DNA from: an uncultured Muribaculaceae bacterium
GTDB lineage: Bacteria > Bacteroidota > Bacteroidia > Bacteroidales > Muribaculaceae
Length of the DNA: 64,000 nt
Reading direction: 5' to 3'
NCBI GenBank assembly: GCA_910586995.1
Contig: CAJUKZ010000002.1
Coordinates: 310,001-374,000, forward strand
How positions within the stretch are numbered: the first letter of the stretch is position 1; every line of letters starts with the position of its first letter. Positions 34,803-43,507 of the stretch are shown here, piece after piece. The position numbers and the translations under genes are program-made. The notes beneath the pieces are model-generated. The model did not search any database, was not told the origin of the DNA, and saw only the letters and a list, made by a program, of their open reading frames with translations.

Positions 34803-36188
34803 TCAAGGTGTCTCCGAAGGTCCGGTAGACGGTGATTCACTGCCCTTGTAGTTTATAACATTGATGTCGCCGCTAAGGTTGTATGCCTTGTCGTCGGCGC
34901 CTTGTGCCTTTATCACATAGAAATAAACACCGGCAGGCACAAGTTTGCCCTTGTAGCGCCCGTCCCATCCCTGCGACGGATCAGACAATGATGCCACTTT
35001 CACACCCCAGCGGTTGAAAATATCGCATTGGAAGCTCACAATCGACTTATAGCTAACACGCCATTCGTCGTTGACGCCTTCCGAAGCCCCGGGCGAGAAT
35101 ATATTGGGGCACTCAAGGCGGGAATCACCTATATACACGGTGTAGACATCGCCATAGTACTGACATACATCATTCTCATCGCTTGCCACAAACCGCACAT
35201 AGCTGTAGCCCTGCTCACGGAACACATAAGTGAAATCAAGTTCATTGTACTGGAGATCCACAATGTTGAATTCTTCATCGCGGGCGATCTGCCACTGGTG
35301 AAAGGCCGCTGCATCTGTCACTGCTGCGGTGAACGTGATCTCACAAGGAGCACTGCCGCCGAGGGCATCGCTTCCTTCCTCCTTCTTCTCGTTGGGCGAA
35401 TCGCGCTCCGTGACTTCCGCTTTGGTGTTGGCCTCCACACCTCCGGGGGCCACATCATTCAATACCACGGTATGCTGCTCGCCCCATGCTTTGAGGAATC
35501 TGTCGCCTGTAACTTCAATATCTGTCCGGCACAAAGGTTGCCGCACTCGTATGACACCATCCTCTCCGGCATGGTCTATGGTTTCTGACACCTGAGTCTC
35601 ACGATATTCGTAGACATTCTCATCGAATGCGAGAGTGTTGTACTCAACTTCAATACCTCGGCCAAGCTCGCTGCGGCGGCCATTTATCGTATAGTAATAT
35701 ATCGCCGAGGCCGAACCGGACAGCTTTATGGCCAGCATATCGCAATCGCTCAATGTTGCGTCGGCAACAGCATCCGTCACATCATAGGTGTGCCGGGAGT
35801 AATCCGTGACCCAGTAGTATTTGCTGCGTCCGGATGCAGACTCCACCATATAGCCCATATCTCCGTCCTCAAGCGCGAAACCCACACCTCCGGACACCGG
35901 CGAGCATTCAATTTCCTGCGCGTATGCAGCACCGAGGTTAGAAAACTTGTAGACCTTGGCCGCCGAGGCTGAGCCATCTACCGCAGCTACGGCAGTCACC
36001 CCACGTGTAGCAGGGAGTACATATACATTGCTAAGGCCGGTGGTTGCCTGCGGATCTATGATTACAGGAGCTGCGGATGCATCTGAGAACGTAAGTTGAG
36101 CCGTCGATGTCAGTGCCCCCGACAGCAATAAAGCCTGCACAAGTACCGCTTTACGAAAATAAGCGTAGCCTGAGACGAATTGTGGCAT
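34803..36188 (-). CDS. CHU_C (gliding/T9SS type B) C-terminal domain protein
   Basis: A 461-residue exported protein. Signal peptide about 1-30 (ends STAQ). The middle contains Ig/PKD-like beta-sandwich stretches without a recognised enzyme motif. Residues about 365-450 match the gliding motility-associated C-terminal (CHU_C) domain: 'CPNIFSPGASEGVNDEW', 'FNRWGVKVASL', 'WDGRYKGKLVPAGVYFYVI'. In type IX secretion systems this domain is a type B sorting signal that directs outer-membrane passage. Here the domain is not quite terminal: a Ser/Pro/Gly tail of about 13 residues follows. No T9SS component gene is in the window. It heads a run with a transglycosylase and uvrA. Confidence 0.85.
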   Translation of the reverse strand: MPQFVSGYAYFRKAVLVQALLLSGALTSTAQLTFSDASAAPVIIDPQATTGLSNVYVLPATRGVTAVAAVDGSASAAKVYKFSNLGAAYAQEIECSPVSGGVGFALEDGDMGYMVESASGRSKYYWVTDYSRHTYDVTDAVADATLSDCDMLAIKLSGSASAIYYYTINGRRSELGRGIEVEYNTLAFDENVYEYRETQVSETIDHAGEDGVIRVRQPLCRTDIEVTGDRFLKAWGEQHTVVLNDVAPGGVEANTKAEVTERDSPNEKKEEGSDALGGSAPCEITFTAAVTDAAAFHQWQIARDEEFNIVDLQYNELDFTYVFREQGYSYVRFVASDENDVCQYYGDVYTVYIGDSRLECPNIFSPGASEGVNDEWRVSYKSIVSFQCDIFNRWGVKVASLSDPSQGWDGRYKGKLVPAGVYFYVIKAQGADDKAYNLSGDINVINYKGSESPSTGPSETP

Positions 36189-36222
36189 TATGGAATGGAT
36201 TAGTTTTTATTGAATCAATCCA

Positions 36223-36256
36223 CAAAGATAATATAATATCGTCAATTCAGTGCAAT
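36223..36256 (-). promoter_or_regulatory. Promoter for the CHU_C protein-transglycosylase-uvrA run
   Basis: On the minus strand: ATTG (36253-36256), 22-bp spacer, TATCTTTG (36223-36230), about 30 nt before the ATG at 36188. Confidence 0.6.
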
Positions 36257-36288
36257 GCGGCATTCCCACCGGGTTAAATTTAGAGCTT

Positions 36289-36340
36289 GTTAATAAAACA
36301 ACCTGCCTCTGTAAGCTTATCGATGCTTACAGAGGCAGGT
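36289..36340 (-). terminator. Terminator of the 1187-residue glycosidase gene
   Basis: A perfect 16-bp inverted repeat (36301-36316 with 36325-36340) around an 8-nt loop, followed on the minus strand by TTGTTTTATT. Confidence 0.85.
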
Positions 36341-36390
36341 CTATGATCAGATCCGGCCACAGGCAGTGGCACAGGATAAAAGTCCGGTCT

Positions 36391-39300
36391 TTACTTCACG
36401 AGCACTTTTGTGACTTCATTACCTTTGCGGATGATGTATACACCGGGAATCAGTTTTCCTGAAACGCGCATTCCCTGAAGGTTGTATATCTCCTCGGGAG
36501 CGTCGTTATTGTCGGCATTTATATCATCTATGCCGACAGTGCTTTTGGCTGTGAACTGAATGTCGTAGCAAGCTCCGTCTGTCACATACTGTGAGTTAGG
36601 ATCGCAGTCGGCGGCCTTCGCTCCATCGTTTGTCGACAAAGCTGAATTCGCACCGGGAACAGTCCATGCATTTGCATAGATGAAACGCAGACGTGAGGTA
36701 TCGCCGTCGGAAAGATCGGATGGAACTGTGAACTGATGAGCTATGTTCATCACCTGGTCATAGTTGCCATATATATTGTGGGAAGGAGGAAGCTTTCCGT
36801 AGGTCTTTACCAATTCGAACTCTCCGGTGGCATACCAATCCACAAAGACATAAGCTGCATCGTAGCGGAGGTCCTGACGTACTATTGTGTTTGAACCTAC
36901 GCCAAGCGAATGAGCATCAAGCTTCACGGTAAACGCACTTCCAGGAGCAGCCACAATCTTCTGATCTACAAGATTGAAAACCTGCTGCGGCATCTGATTG
37001 TAAGTAACGTCGATATTCTGATCAGCACCTTCGGATGAGATAGCTTTTACATAAGTATTCGAGCGCACATTGCCCGAAGGTTCTTTGTAGATGACAGTAA
37101 CCGACGGGTCGCGCACGAACGTAGCAGAAACTGCTACAGACTCCTCGACAATTATAGTGCTTCCTTCGAGTTCCACACCGTTCACCATCACTGATTCAAG
37201 CATATAACCGTAGTCAGGCTCAGTGCTTACAGTAAGTACAGTACCGGCTTCAACCCTACGTCCTGATGTCAGTTCCTTCTCACCGTCCAAAAGCTTCAGA
37301 GTGCCATGTTCGGGCTGGGATATGGTGACAAGATAAGTGTCTTCGGGTACTTCAGCTGGAGAATCGCTTCCATCGAATACAAATACCGACGATGCAGGGA
37401 GAGTGACAGAGATACGGGTATCGGGATCGATAGCCTCATAGGTTGTCAAGCCGGGAAGATCGAACTGATTCTCAAATGCCGGAGTGAGATAAATTGGAGA
37501 AGTCACATATGCAGGTATTTCAAGCACCTCGCGGAGAGTGAATGAGAATGTCTGTGTCGAAGCCACAGGATTGCGCAGGGCAAGTGTAGACTTAGGTCCG
37601 TTCCATGAAGCCCAGCCATAGACATTAGCTTTAGCGCCATCCCAGGGATTTCCGCCTACCCAATGCACGTCGGGAAGAACATCGGCATTCTTTTCCTGCC
37701 ATTTGATACATTCGGCAATATCTCCCCACAGAGCACCGTCGTTGATGGTGTTGAGCAGCTTGGAGTCGCAATACAGCTCTACCATACCGGATCCGCAGGC
37801 AAAGGCACAGCGGATCTCACGCACGATACCGTCATAGTCCATCGAACGGGAAACATTACCATTCTCAGTCAGGATCACACCGTGTGTCATAAGGGTGTTG
37901 ATCGGGCAGAGAGGAGAACCCTGGATGAAGTTCTTGTACACCATATAGTCGCGGTAGGTGATCCAGCGCTCACGGTCGTCGCCCTGATTGCCTATAGTGC
38001 TGTGGTCGGCATCCTGACGCCATACGGCATCGCTATAGTGGAACCAGAAGGGAGAAGCCCATGTGCCGACAGTAGTATTGAAGAACATGTCGGGACGGAT
38101 CTTACGCACCTGGCAGAGAATGTCGATGATAGATTCTGCATTTTCTTCTCCGGTATTGCCGGGATCAGGACCTACAGAGTTGCCCTGGGCGCTGATGCCG
38201 TCGAGTTTGAAGAAGTTGAAGTCATATTTGTCGACCATATCCTGACATGCGTCGAGGAAGACTTTGTAGTAAGCCGGATTGCTCAACTGCATACCACCCT
38301 TGTTGGTCCAATACCTCCTGCGCAAGTCGCCGGATGTACCATAACCGCCAACCGGACCGAGCCATGCGCCGGTAGCGGCATTCATTGCTGCTGCTTCTGC
38401 ATAGGGTTCGGCAAAACCGTTGGGGAAGTTCTTGTTGAATGTCCATGTGCCGTATTCATCCCAACCATCGTCCCATACAAACGACTTGATGTTTGCATCA
38501 TGTTTCTCATACAGGTTCTGACGCCACTGCTTCACCACATTGGCGCAGTCGGTAGCGGTCATGTGTCCGTCGTATGTGGGCGAGTTGTTGCGGTCTATGT
38601 TCAGTTCATACCATGAGTTATAGATCGGGAATGCACGCCAGGGCACTGCACGCTCGCGCTCGCTGTAGCAGAGAACTGAACGGCGAGCCTGTCCGGGGGC
38701 AATAAGACCTACTACCGCACTGATTTCCCAAGTCTTTCCTGCCGCAAGAGTTGTGTTTCGGCTCCACAGACCCTGGATCACACTGCCTCCGGCCTCTCTG
38801 CCGCTTACATCAGAAGCAGGCTTTTCTGCCGCGCTTACCGACGGGCTCCAGGTGACAGTGCCACTTGATGTGATCGTCTCTGTCTTGATCTCCACGAAGT
38901 AACGCACCAGGAAAACACCGGACTGCGGCATGTTCAGAGTGAATGTATTGTTGCGCGACATACCTCCGGTGAAACCGATATGATAGTCTGAAGCCAGGAC
39001 ATTGCCTGATGCATCGATCACATCGACACCAATGATATTAAGTCCGTGTGTACCGCTTGTGTATTGGAATGTTGCAGTGTATGTGCCGCTGTTTCCGAAG
39101 CTCACGAATCCGCGCTTGCCGCGTACATCCCCTGAGGTAAATCCGAGCGACTTCACACCCTGAGGCAGATCACTGCCCGGACTCCATGTCCAATATGCAG
39201 GGTTAGCCGGCTGAGTATCACCGTCGGTATCGCGACGCCAGGAATTATAAGAGAAACCTTCGTCGGCCTGAAATTTGCTGTCGGAAGAAGTACCTCCGCC

Positions 39301-39954
39301 TGCAGATTCCACTGAGTTGATACCCATAGGAGTCTCAAGTCCGGCAAAAATTCTTTCTGAAGCCAGGATGGAACCACGGGTGTTGCCCACAACCTTTGGT
39401 GCATCGGCTTTGTCTACCTCATATATCATGGGGATGACATTGTACATGTCCACATCCTTTCCGGCTGTGAGCTTGAGTTCGGTCCTGATATAGTGCGAAC
39501 CGTCGCGGAGCAATGCACGCCATTCAAACTCGAGATCGCCATAGGTAAGAGTTGCCTTAACGGCATGGCCGGACAGCTTCTCGGAAGCCACAACAGCAGC
39601 AGGGTCTCCGGCAAGGTCCTCGTGTTCCCACGATGTGACAGTCATAGCCGATGCGGGAATCACTGTCTCACCTTCGCCAAGCGCTACTGTAAATAACTCT
39701 GTGCCTTCCTTCAGCCCTAATTCGGGCGAGCCACCGAACACGAGTTTGCCATTTTCGTTTAGGAACTTGGCCGACAGGATGTTATTCCTCAACGTAATTT
39801 CGTCGGATGTGTCACTTTGATCAAATGACGCTGTTCCCGGCTGAGCAGGCTGAGGGAACACCACAGCTTGCGATCGACCATCCACCGGACTGACCAAAGC
39901 AGCCGCAGCGATGAAAACCGACAACAAAGACTTTGTGAGTAATGTTGGTTTCAT
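36391..39954 (-). CDS. Large secreted alpha-glycosidase-like protein with C-terminal sorting motif
   Basis: A 1187-residue exported multidomain protein. Signal peptide about 1-27; N-terminal beta-sandwich (about 45-400); then a TIM-barrel-like region with 'FVWDDGWDEYGTW', 'FFKLDGISAQG' (Asp near residue 586) and 'VWRQDADHS' (near residue 648). The KxD nucleophile and downstream acid arrangement resembles clan GH-D (GH27/GH36) enzymes and proteins often annotated as 'enterotoxin' or alpha-galactosidase-like in Bacteroidetes; the exact CAZy family is uncertain. Residues about 840-925 look like a bacterial repeat domain ('ISQPEHGTLKLLDGEKELTSG'). The last 30 residues ('IYNLQGMRVSGKLIPGVYII ... 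VLVK') match a type A Por-secretion-like tail. The promoter carries a poly-C tract. Confidence 0.75.
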   Translation of the reverse strand: MKPTLLTKSLLSVFIAAAALVSPVDGRSQAVVFPQPAQPGTASFDQSDTSDEITLRNNILSAKFLNENGKLVFGGSPELGLKEGTELFTVALGEGETVIPASAMTVTSWEHEDLAGDPAAVVASEKLSGHAVKATLTYGDLEFEWRALLRDGSHYIRTELKLTAGKDVDMYNVIPMIYEVDKADAPKVVGNTRGSILASERIFAGLETPMGINSVESAGGGTSSDSKFQADEGFSYNSWRRDTDGDTQPANPAYWTWSPGSDLPQGVKSLGFTSGDVRGKRGFVSFGNSGTYTATFQYTSGTHGLNIIGVDVIDASGNVLASDYHIGFTGGMSRNNTFTLNMPQSGVFLVRYFVEIKTETITSSGTVTWSPSVSAAEKPASDVSGREAGGSVIQGLWSRNTTLAAGKTWEISAVVGLIAPGQARRSVLCYSERERAVPWRAFPIYNSWYELNIDRNNSPTYDGHMTATDCANVVKQWRQNLYEKHDANIKSFVWDDGWDEYGTWTFNKNFPNGFAEPYAEAAAMNAATGAWLGPVGGYGTSGDLRRRYWTNKGGMQLSNPAYYKVFLDACQDMVDKYDFNFFKLDGISAQGNSVGPDPGNTGEENAESIIDILCQVRKIRPDMFFNTTVGTWASPFWFHYSDAVWRQDADHSTIGNQGDDRERWITYRDYMVYKNFIQGSPLCPINTLMTHGVILTENGNVSRSMDYDGIVREIRCAFACGSGMVELYCDSKLLNTINDGALWGDIAECIKWQEKNADVLPDVHWVGGNPWDGAKANVYGWASWNGPKSTLALRNPVASTQTFSFTLREVLEIPAYVTSPIYLTPAFENQFDLPGLTTYEAIDPDTRISVTLPASSVFVFDGSDSPAEVPEDTYLVTISQPEHGTLKLLDGEKELTSGRRVEAGTVLTVSTEPDYGYMLESVMVNGVELEGSTIIVEESVAVSATFVRDPSVTVIYKEPSGNVRSNTYVKAISSEGADQNIDVTYNQMPQQVFNLVDQKIVAAPGSAFTVKLDAHSLGVGSNTIVRQDLRYDAAYVFVDWYATGEFELVKTYGKLPPSHNIYGNYDQVMNIAHQFTVPSDLSDGDTSRLRFIYANAWTVPGANSALSTNDGAKAADCDPNSQYVTDGACYDIQFTAKSTVGIDDINADNNDAPEEIYNLQGMRVSGKLIPGVYIIRKGNEVTKVLVK

Positions 39955-40111
39955 AAAAAACGATAAGTTAAGTAAAGATGATTGATTATGTGTTGTCTAT
40001 GATTTAAGGTATGCCGCCGGCATTTGATTTATGGCAGCAAGAAATAGTATATAAATTAGGTATATTCCCTGATGTTTGGGAATATAGGACATGTACTGAT
40101 TTTTCAAATGA

Positions 40112-40144
40112 CAAATTTAAGACTTTTTTACCCCCCCCCCCAAC
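40112..40144 (-). promoter_or_regulatory. Promoter with homopolymer spacer for the 1187-residue glycosidase
   Basis: On the minus strand: GTTG (40141-40144), 21-bp spacer, TAAATTTG (40112-40119). The spacer contains the run of C residues at 40131-40141 (G run on the transcribed reading), so a change in run length would change element spacing. The -33 element is one base off consensus. Confidence 0.5.
40131..40141. repeat. 11-nt poly-C homopolymer
   Basis: Eleven consecutive C residues following a T-rich stretch; the longest homopolymer I noticed in the window, and a likely site of slipped-strand length change. Confidence 0.9.
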
Positions 40145-40258
40145 AAGCAATTTACTATTTTTAACATATAAAATCACTTATCTTTACAATGAACGCAGCA
40201 ATCGCTTATATAATTTTGCTGTATATTTGAAAACAGACAAAACAAACGGCGTCTGTGA

Positions 40259-40290
40259 TTTGTTAAAACAGAAAAGATTTACTAACTTTG
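40259..40290 (+). promoter_or_regulatory. Promoter for rho
   Basis: TTTG (40259-40262), 20-bp spacer, TAACTTTG (40283-40290). Predicted transcription start near 40297, giving a leader of about 300 nt before the rho ATG at 40600. Confidence 0.75.
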
Positions 40291-40599
40291 CAGCGTAAAA
40301 AAGCAATCGGATATATAAATTTAAGGATAAATATCACAACCGCCGCGAATACGGGGCAGTGTCGGTAATACCGGTCTCCGAATGCGAATTTCCCTCTGTT
40401 AGATTATTCTTTTTCAATCATTCCCCTCTCCGGCGGACTGAAATCGTTTCAATTTACACCATCAACCTATCTGCAACAATAGACGACGCATCGCATGCGG
40501 CGCGGCGCAAGATGTGCGCATAATGGCAATGGCCTGCCGCAGAGCGTCATAAATTGCAATTTCACCGAAACTTCATACCTCAACTCCAGATATAGAAGA

Positions 40600-42606
40600 A
40601 TGTACACATTATTTGAATTGGAAACAATGCCACTCGAAAAATTAGTAGAAGTGGCTCAATCCATGAATGTAAAAAAAATAGATCCTGAAAACCGCGAGGA
40701 ACTGGCCTACAGCATTATAGACCAGCAGGCTCTCGACAAGGCATCCGCTGCCAAGCCCGGAAGAAAAGACCGCGACAATCAGGACAAGAAAACATCGTCC
40801 GACCAGGCGGCCAAACGCACACGGAAGAAAAAAGAACCCGCAAAGCAGTCCGCCGAAGCTGAACCTGTACAACAAGATAATACAGACTCCGAAAGCCAGA
40901 GCGCCCAGCAGGCCGAATCACAGCAGCCTCAGGACGAAACCGGAGCAAAGCCAAAGGAACAAACTGACGCCCAGCAGGGCAAGCGCAAGCGCGGACGCCC
41001 CTCAAAAGCTGAAAAAGAGGCTCGCGAACGCGCACTGAAGGCACAGTTCCCATCCGAAAATGCACAGAATGACGTTGTTGCTGCAGACAACTCCAAAGAT
41101 CAGCCCACGGACGCAGAAAACACACGTCCGGCTGCTGAAACTGAACCTGTGCAGACAGAAGAAGCACGCCCCGCCAACGAAAACAATGAACACTCTGCTG
41201 CCGCTGAAGACGCCACCCAACGCAACACCGCTCCTACCGGACGCAGGGAATTCGGCAAAAAGGACGCATCATTCTCATCGTTCTTCCCCACAGGCGGAAC
41301 GCGTAAATTCGTTCCTCGCTCGCAGCGCGACAAAGAAGACTCATCCGGCCAAGCTGCACCCATGCCTGCATCTCCTGCTCCTGCAACCCCGATCATGATC
41401 CACGAACCCGGACAACCGGCACAACCCGGACAGGGAAAGAAAAACAAGAAGAACAGGCAGCAGAACCAGCAGATGCAGTCCTACAGCTTCGACAATGTGC
41501 TCCAGGGATCGGGAGTGCTCGAAGTGATGCCCGAAAATCATGGTTTCCTACGTTCGAGCGACTACTTCTATCTCCCCTCGCCCGACGACATCCTCGTGTC
41601 GCAACAACAGATCAAAGCCGCCGGTCTGAAGACAGGCGACGTAGTGGAATGCACGATACGCCCACCAAGAGAAGGCGAGAAATACTTTGTGCTCACACAG
41701 ATAAACCACGTCAACGGCCGACGCCCGGAATTCATCCGCGACCGAGTGGCTTTCGAACATCTGACTCCGCTTTTCCCCGAAGAAAAGTTTGACCTCACGA
41801 GCGGTCGCACATGCAATATCTCGACCCGCGTGGTGGACATGTTCTCCCCCATCGGAAAAGGTCAGCGTGGACTTATCGTAGCTCCACCAAAAACCGGTAA
41901 GACCATACTGCTTAAAGATATAGCAAATGCTATCGCCGAAAATCATCCTGAGACATACATCATGATCCTCCTGATCGACGAACGCCCGGAGGAAGTGACC
42001 GACATGAGCCGCAGCGTGAATGCCGAAGTCATAGCATCGACATTCGACGAACCGGCCGACCGCCACGTGAAAGTGGCCTCGATCGTGCTCGAGAAAGCCA
42101 AGCGAATGGTCGAATGCGGCCACGATGTAGTAATCCTGCTCGACTCCATCACCCGTCTGGCCCGAGCTTACAACACAGCAGCACCGGCTTCAGGAAAGAT
42201 CCTGTCGGGAGGTGTGGACGCCAACGCGCTTCAGAAACCGAAACGCTTCTTCGGCGCGGCACGAAATATCGAAGGCGGAGGCTCGCTCACCATTATCGCC
42301 ACAGCCCTTACCGAAACTTCATCGAAGATGGACGAAGTGATTTTCGAAGAATTCAAGGGCACTGGCAATATGGAACTCCAACTCGACCGCAAGCTGTCCA
42401 ACAAACGAATCTTCCCGGCTGTCGACATCATGGCCTCAAGCACCCGCCGCGACGACCTGCTGCTACGCTCAGAGACGCTCAACCGCATGTGGATTCTTCG
42501 CCGGTTCCTAAGCGACCGCAACTCCATCGAGGCAATGGAATTCATCAAGGACCGCATGGAACGCACCGTGGACAACGACGAGTTGCTACGTACAATGGGT
42601 GATTAA
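40600..42606 (+). CDS. rho: Transcription termination factor Rho with long disordered insertion
   Basis: A hexameric RNA helicase ending transcription. I set the start at 40600 ('MYTLFELETMPLEKLVEVAQ'), where the Rho N-terminal helical domain begins; the upstream in-frame ATG at 40495 would add 35 unrelated residues. The product is 668 residues, far longer than the 419 of E. coli. Residues 1-50 are the Rho N-domain, about 55-290 a low-complexity Gln/Pro/Ala/Lys/Glu-rich insertion, about 295-375 the cold-shock RNA-binding domain, then the ATPase with Walker A 'APPKTGKT' (430-437) and 'VVILLDSITRLARAYN'. The insertion contains an AT-hook-like KRKRGRPSK (about 128-136). In Bacteroides thetaiotaomicron the equivalent Rho insertion drives phase separation. 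Followed at 12 nt by exonuclease III. Confidence 0.96.
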   Translation: MYTLFELETMPLEKLVEVAQSMNVKKIDPENREELAYSIIDQQALDKASAAKPGRKDRDNQDKKTSSDQAAKRTRKKKEPAKQSAEAEPVQQDNTDSESQSAQQAESQQPQDETGAKPKEQTDAQQGKRKRGRPSKAEKEARERALKAQFPSENAQNDVVAADNSKDQPTDAENTRPAAETEPVQTEEARPANENNEHSAAAEDATQRNTAPTGRREFGKKDASFSSFFPTGGTRKFVPRSQRDKEDSSGQAAPMPASPAPATPIMIHEPGQPAQPGQGKKNKKNRQQNQQMQSYSFDNVLQGSGVLEVMPENHGFLRSSDYFYLPSPDDILVSQQQIKAAGLKTGDVVECTIRPPREGEKYFVLTQINHVNGRRPEFIRDRVAFEHLTPLFPEEKFDLTSGRTCNISTRVVDMFSPIGKGQRGLIVAPPKTGKTILLKDIANAIAENHPETYIMILLIDERPEEVTDMSRSVNAEVIASTFDEPADRHVKVASIVLEKAKRMVECGHDVVILLDSITRLARAYNTAAPASGKILSGGVDANALQKPKRFFGAARNIEGGGSLTIIATALTETSSKMDEVIFEEFKGTGNMELQLDRKLSNKRIFPAVDIMASSTRRDDLLLRSETLNRMWILRRFLSDRNSIEAMEFIKDRMERTVDNDELLRTMGD

Positions 42607-42618
42607 GCGATTTTAAAT

Positions 42619-43371
42619 ATGAAACTGATTTCTTGGAATGTAAACGGATTCCGCGCTGTGCTCGGAAAAGGATTCGACGAGATTCTATCGGAATCTGACG
42701 CCGATGTCTTCTGCCTGCAGGAGACCAAGATGCAGGAAGGACAGGCAGACTACAATCCTGAAGGCTACACTGCATACTGGAATTCGGCACAGAAGAAGGG
42801 CTATTCGGGTGTGGCAGCTTTCTGCCGCCAGACACCTCTATCAGTCACAAAAGGCATAGGAATCGACGAACACGACACCGAAGGCCGCGTACTGACACTT
42901 GAATATCCCGATTTCTACCTGGTGGTATGCTACACCCCCAACTCGCAGGACGGACTTCGCAGACTTGAATACCGTCAGCAATGGGACGAGGAATTCCGCC
43001 GTTATGTCACCGGTCTCGATGCCTCGAAGCCGGTGGTTATATGCGGCGACCTCAATGTGGCCCACAAAGAGATCGACCTCAAGAATCCTAAGACCAACCG
43101 TAAGAATGCAGGATTCACAGATGAGGAGCGCGAGGGTTTCTCAAACCTGCTGGCCTGCGGATTCATCGACACATTCCGCCACTTCAACCCCGACATTACA
43201 GAGGCCTACACGTGGTGGAGCTACCGTTTCCGCGCAAGAGAGAAGAACGCAGGGTGGCGTATCGACTACTTCCTCGTCTCCGAACGACTGCTGTCTCGGC
43301 TTAAATCAGCCAAGATACTCAACACAATCTACGGATCAGACCACTGTCCGGTAGAGATCGAGATTGTATAA
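42619..43371 (+). CDS. xth: Exodeoxyribonuclease III / AP endonuclease
   Basis: A 250-residue Mg2+-dependent base-excision repair nuclease of the ExoA/XthA type, cutting DNA at abasic sites. Landmarks: 'MKLISWNVNGFRA', catalytic Glu in 'FCLQETKMQEGQ', 'VVICGDLNVAHKEIDL' (Asp and Asn), 'AGWRIDYFLVS' and the final 'GSDHCPVEIEI' with catalytic His. Length and motifs are standard. It is 12 nt downstream of rho and ends at a strong terminator, so it shares the rho transcript. Confidence 0.95.
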   Translation: MKLISWNVNGFRAVLGKGFDEILSESDADVFCLQETKMQEGQADYNPEGYTAYWNSAQKKGYSGVAAFCRQTPLSVTKGIGIDEHDTEGRVLTLEYPDFYLVVCYTPNSQDGLRRLEYRQQWDEEFRRYVTGLDASKPVVICGDLNVAHKEIDLKNPKTNRKNAGFTDEEREGFSNLLACGFIDTFRHFNPDITEAYTWWSYRFRAREKNAGWRIDYFLVSERLLSRLKSAKILNTIYGSDHCPVEIEIV

Positions 43372-43396
43372 TCCTACTTTTTAAGCAAAAAAACAC

Positions 43397-43440
43397 GTCC
43401 CGGTGAAAAATTTTCAAAATTTTCACCGGGACTTTATTTA
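43397..43440 (+). terminator. Terminator of rho-xth
   Basis: Near-perfect 17-bp stem (43397-43414 with 43416-43432) with minimal loop, then a T-rich tract. Confidence 0.85.
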
Positions 43441-43444
43441 TATT

Positions 43445-43476
43445 ATTGTGGTTAAATTTCATTTTTACTAATTTTA
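43445..43476 (+). promoter_or_regulatory. Promoter for the sulfatase-GH2-GH29 cassette
   Basis: ATTG (43445-43448), 20-bp spacer, TAATTTTA (43469-43476); last base departs from the TAnnTTTG consensus. About 30 nt before the ATG. Confidence 0.5.
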
Positions 43477-43507
43477 CGGAAATTATATCATCCCTAAAAT
43501 CCTTACC

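Larger units (their letters stand above)
39955..40599. promoter_or_regulatory. 645-bp intergenic region: glycosidase promoter, poly-C tract, rho leader
   Basis: No convincing gene. From left: the glycosidase leader with a perfect 9-bp inverted repeat (TATATTCCC 40061-40069, GGGAATATA 40078-40086), the minus-strand promoter with the C tract (40112-40144), the rho promoter (40259-40290), and a roughly 300-nt rho leader. The leader contains a C/T-rich, G-poor stretch (about 40398-40429) and a possible 9-codon open frame (40523-40552, peptide MAMACRRAS) ending 47 nt before rho. Confidence 0.6.

Noticed and set aside
40011..40298. 95-codon open frame between the glycosidase and rho
   Set aside because: It runs through the poly-C tract and both promoters, lacks a promoter of its own and has low-complexity sequence; the region is better explained as regulatory.
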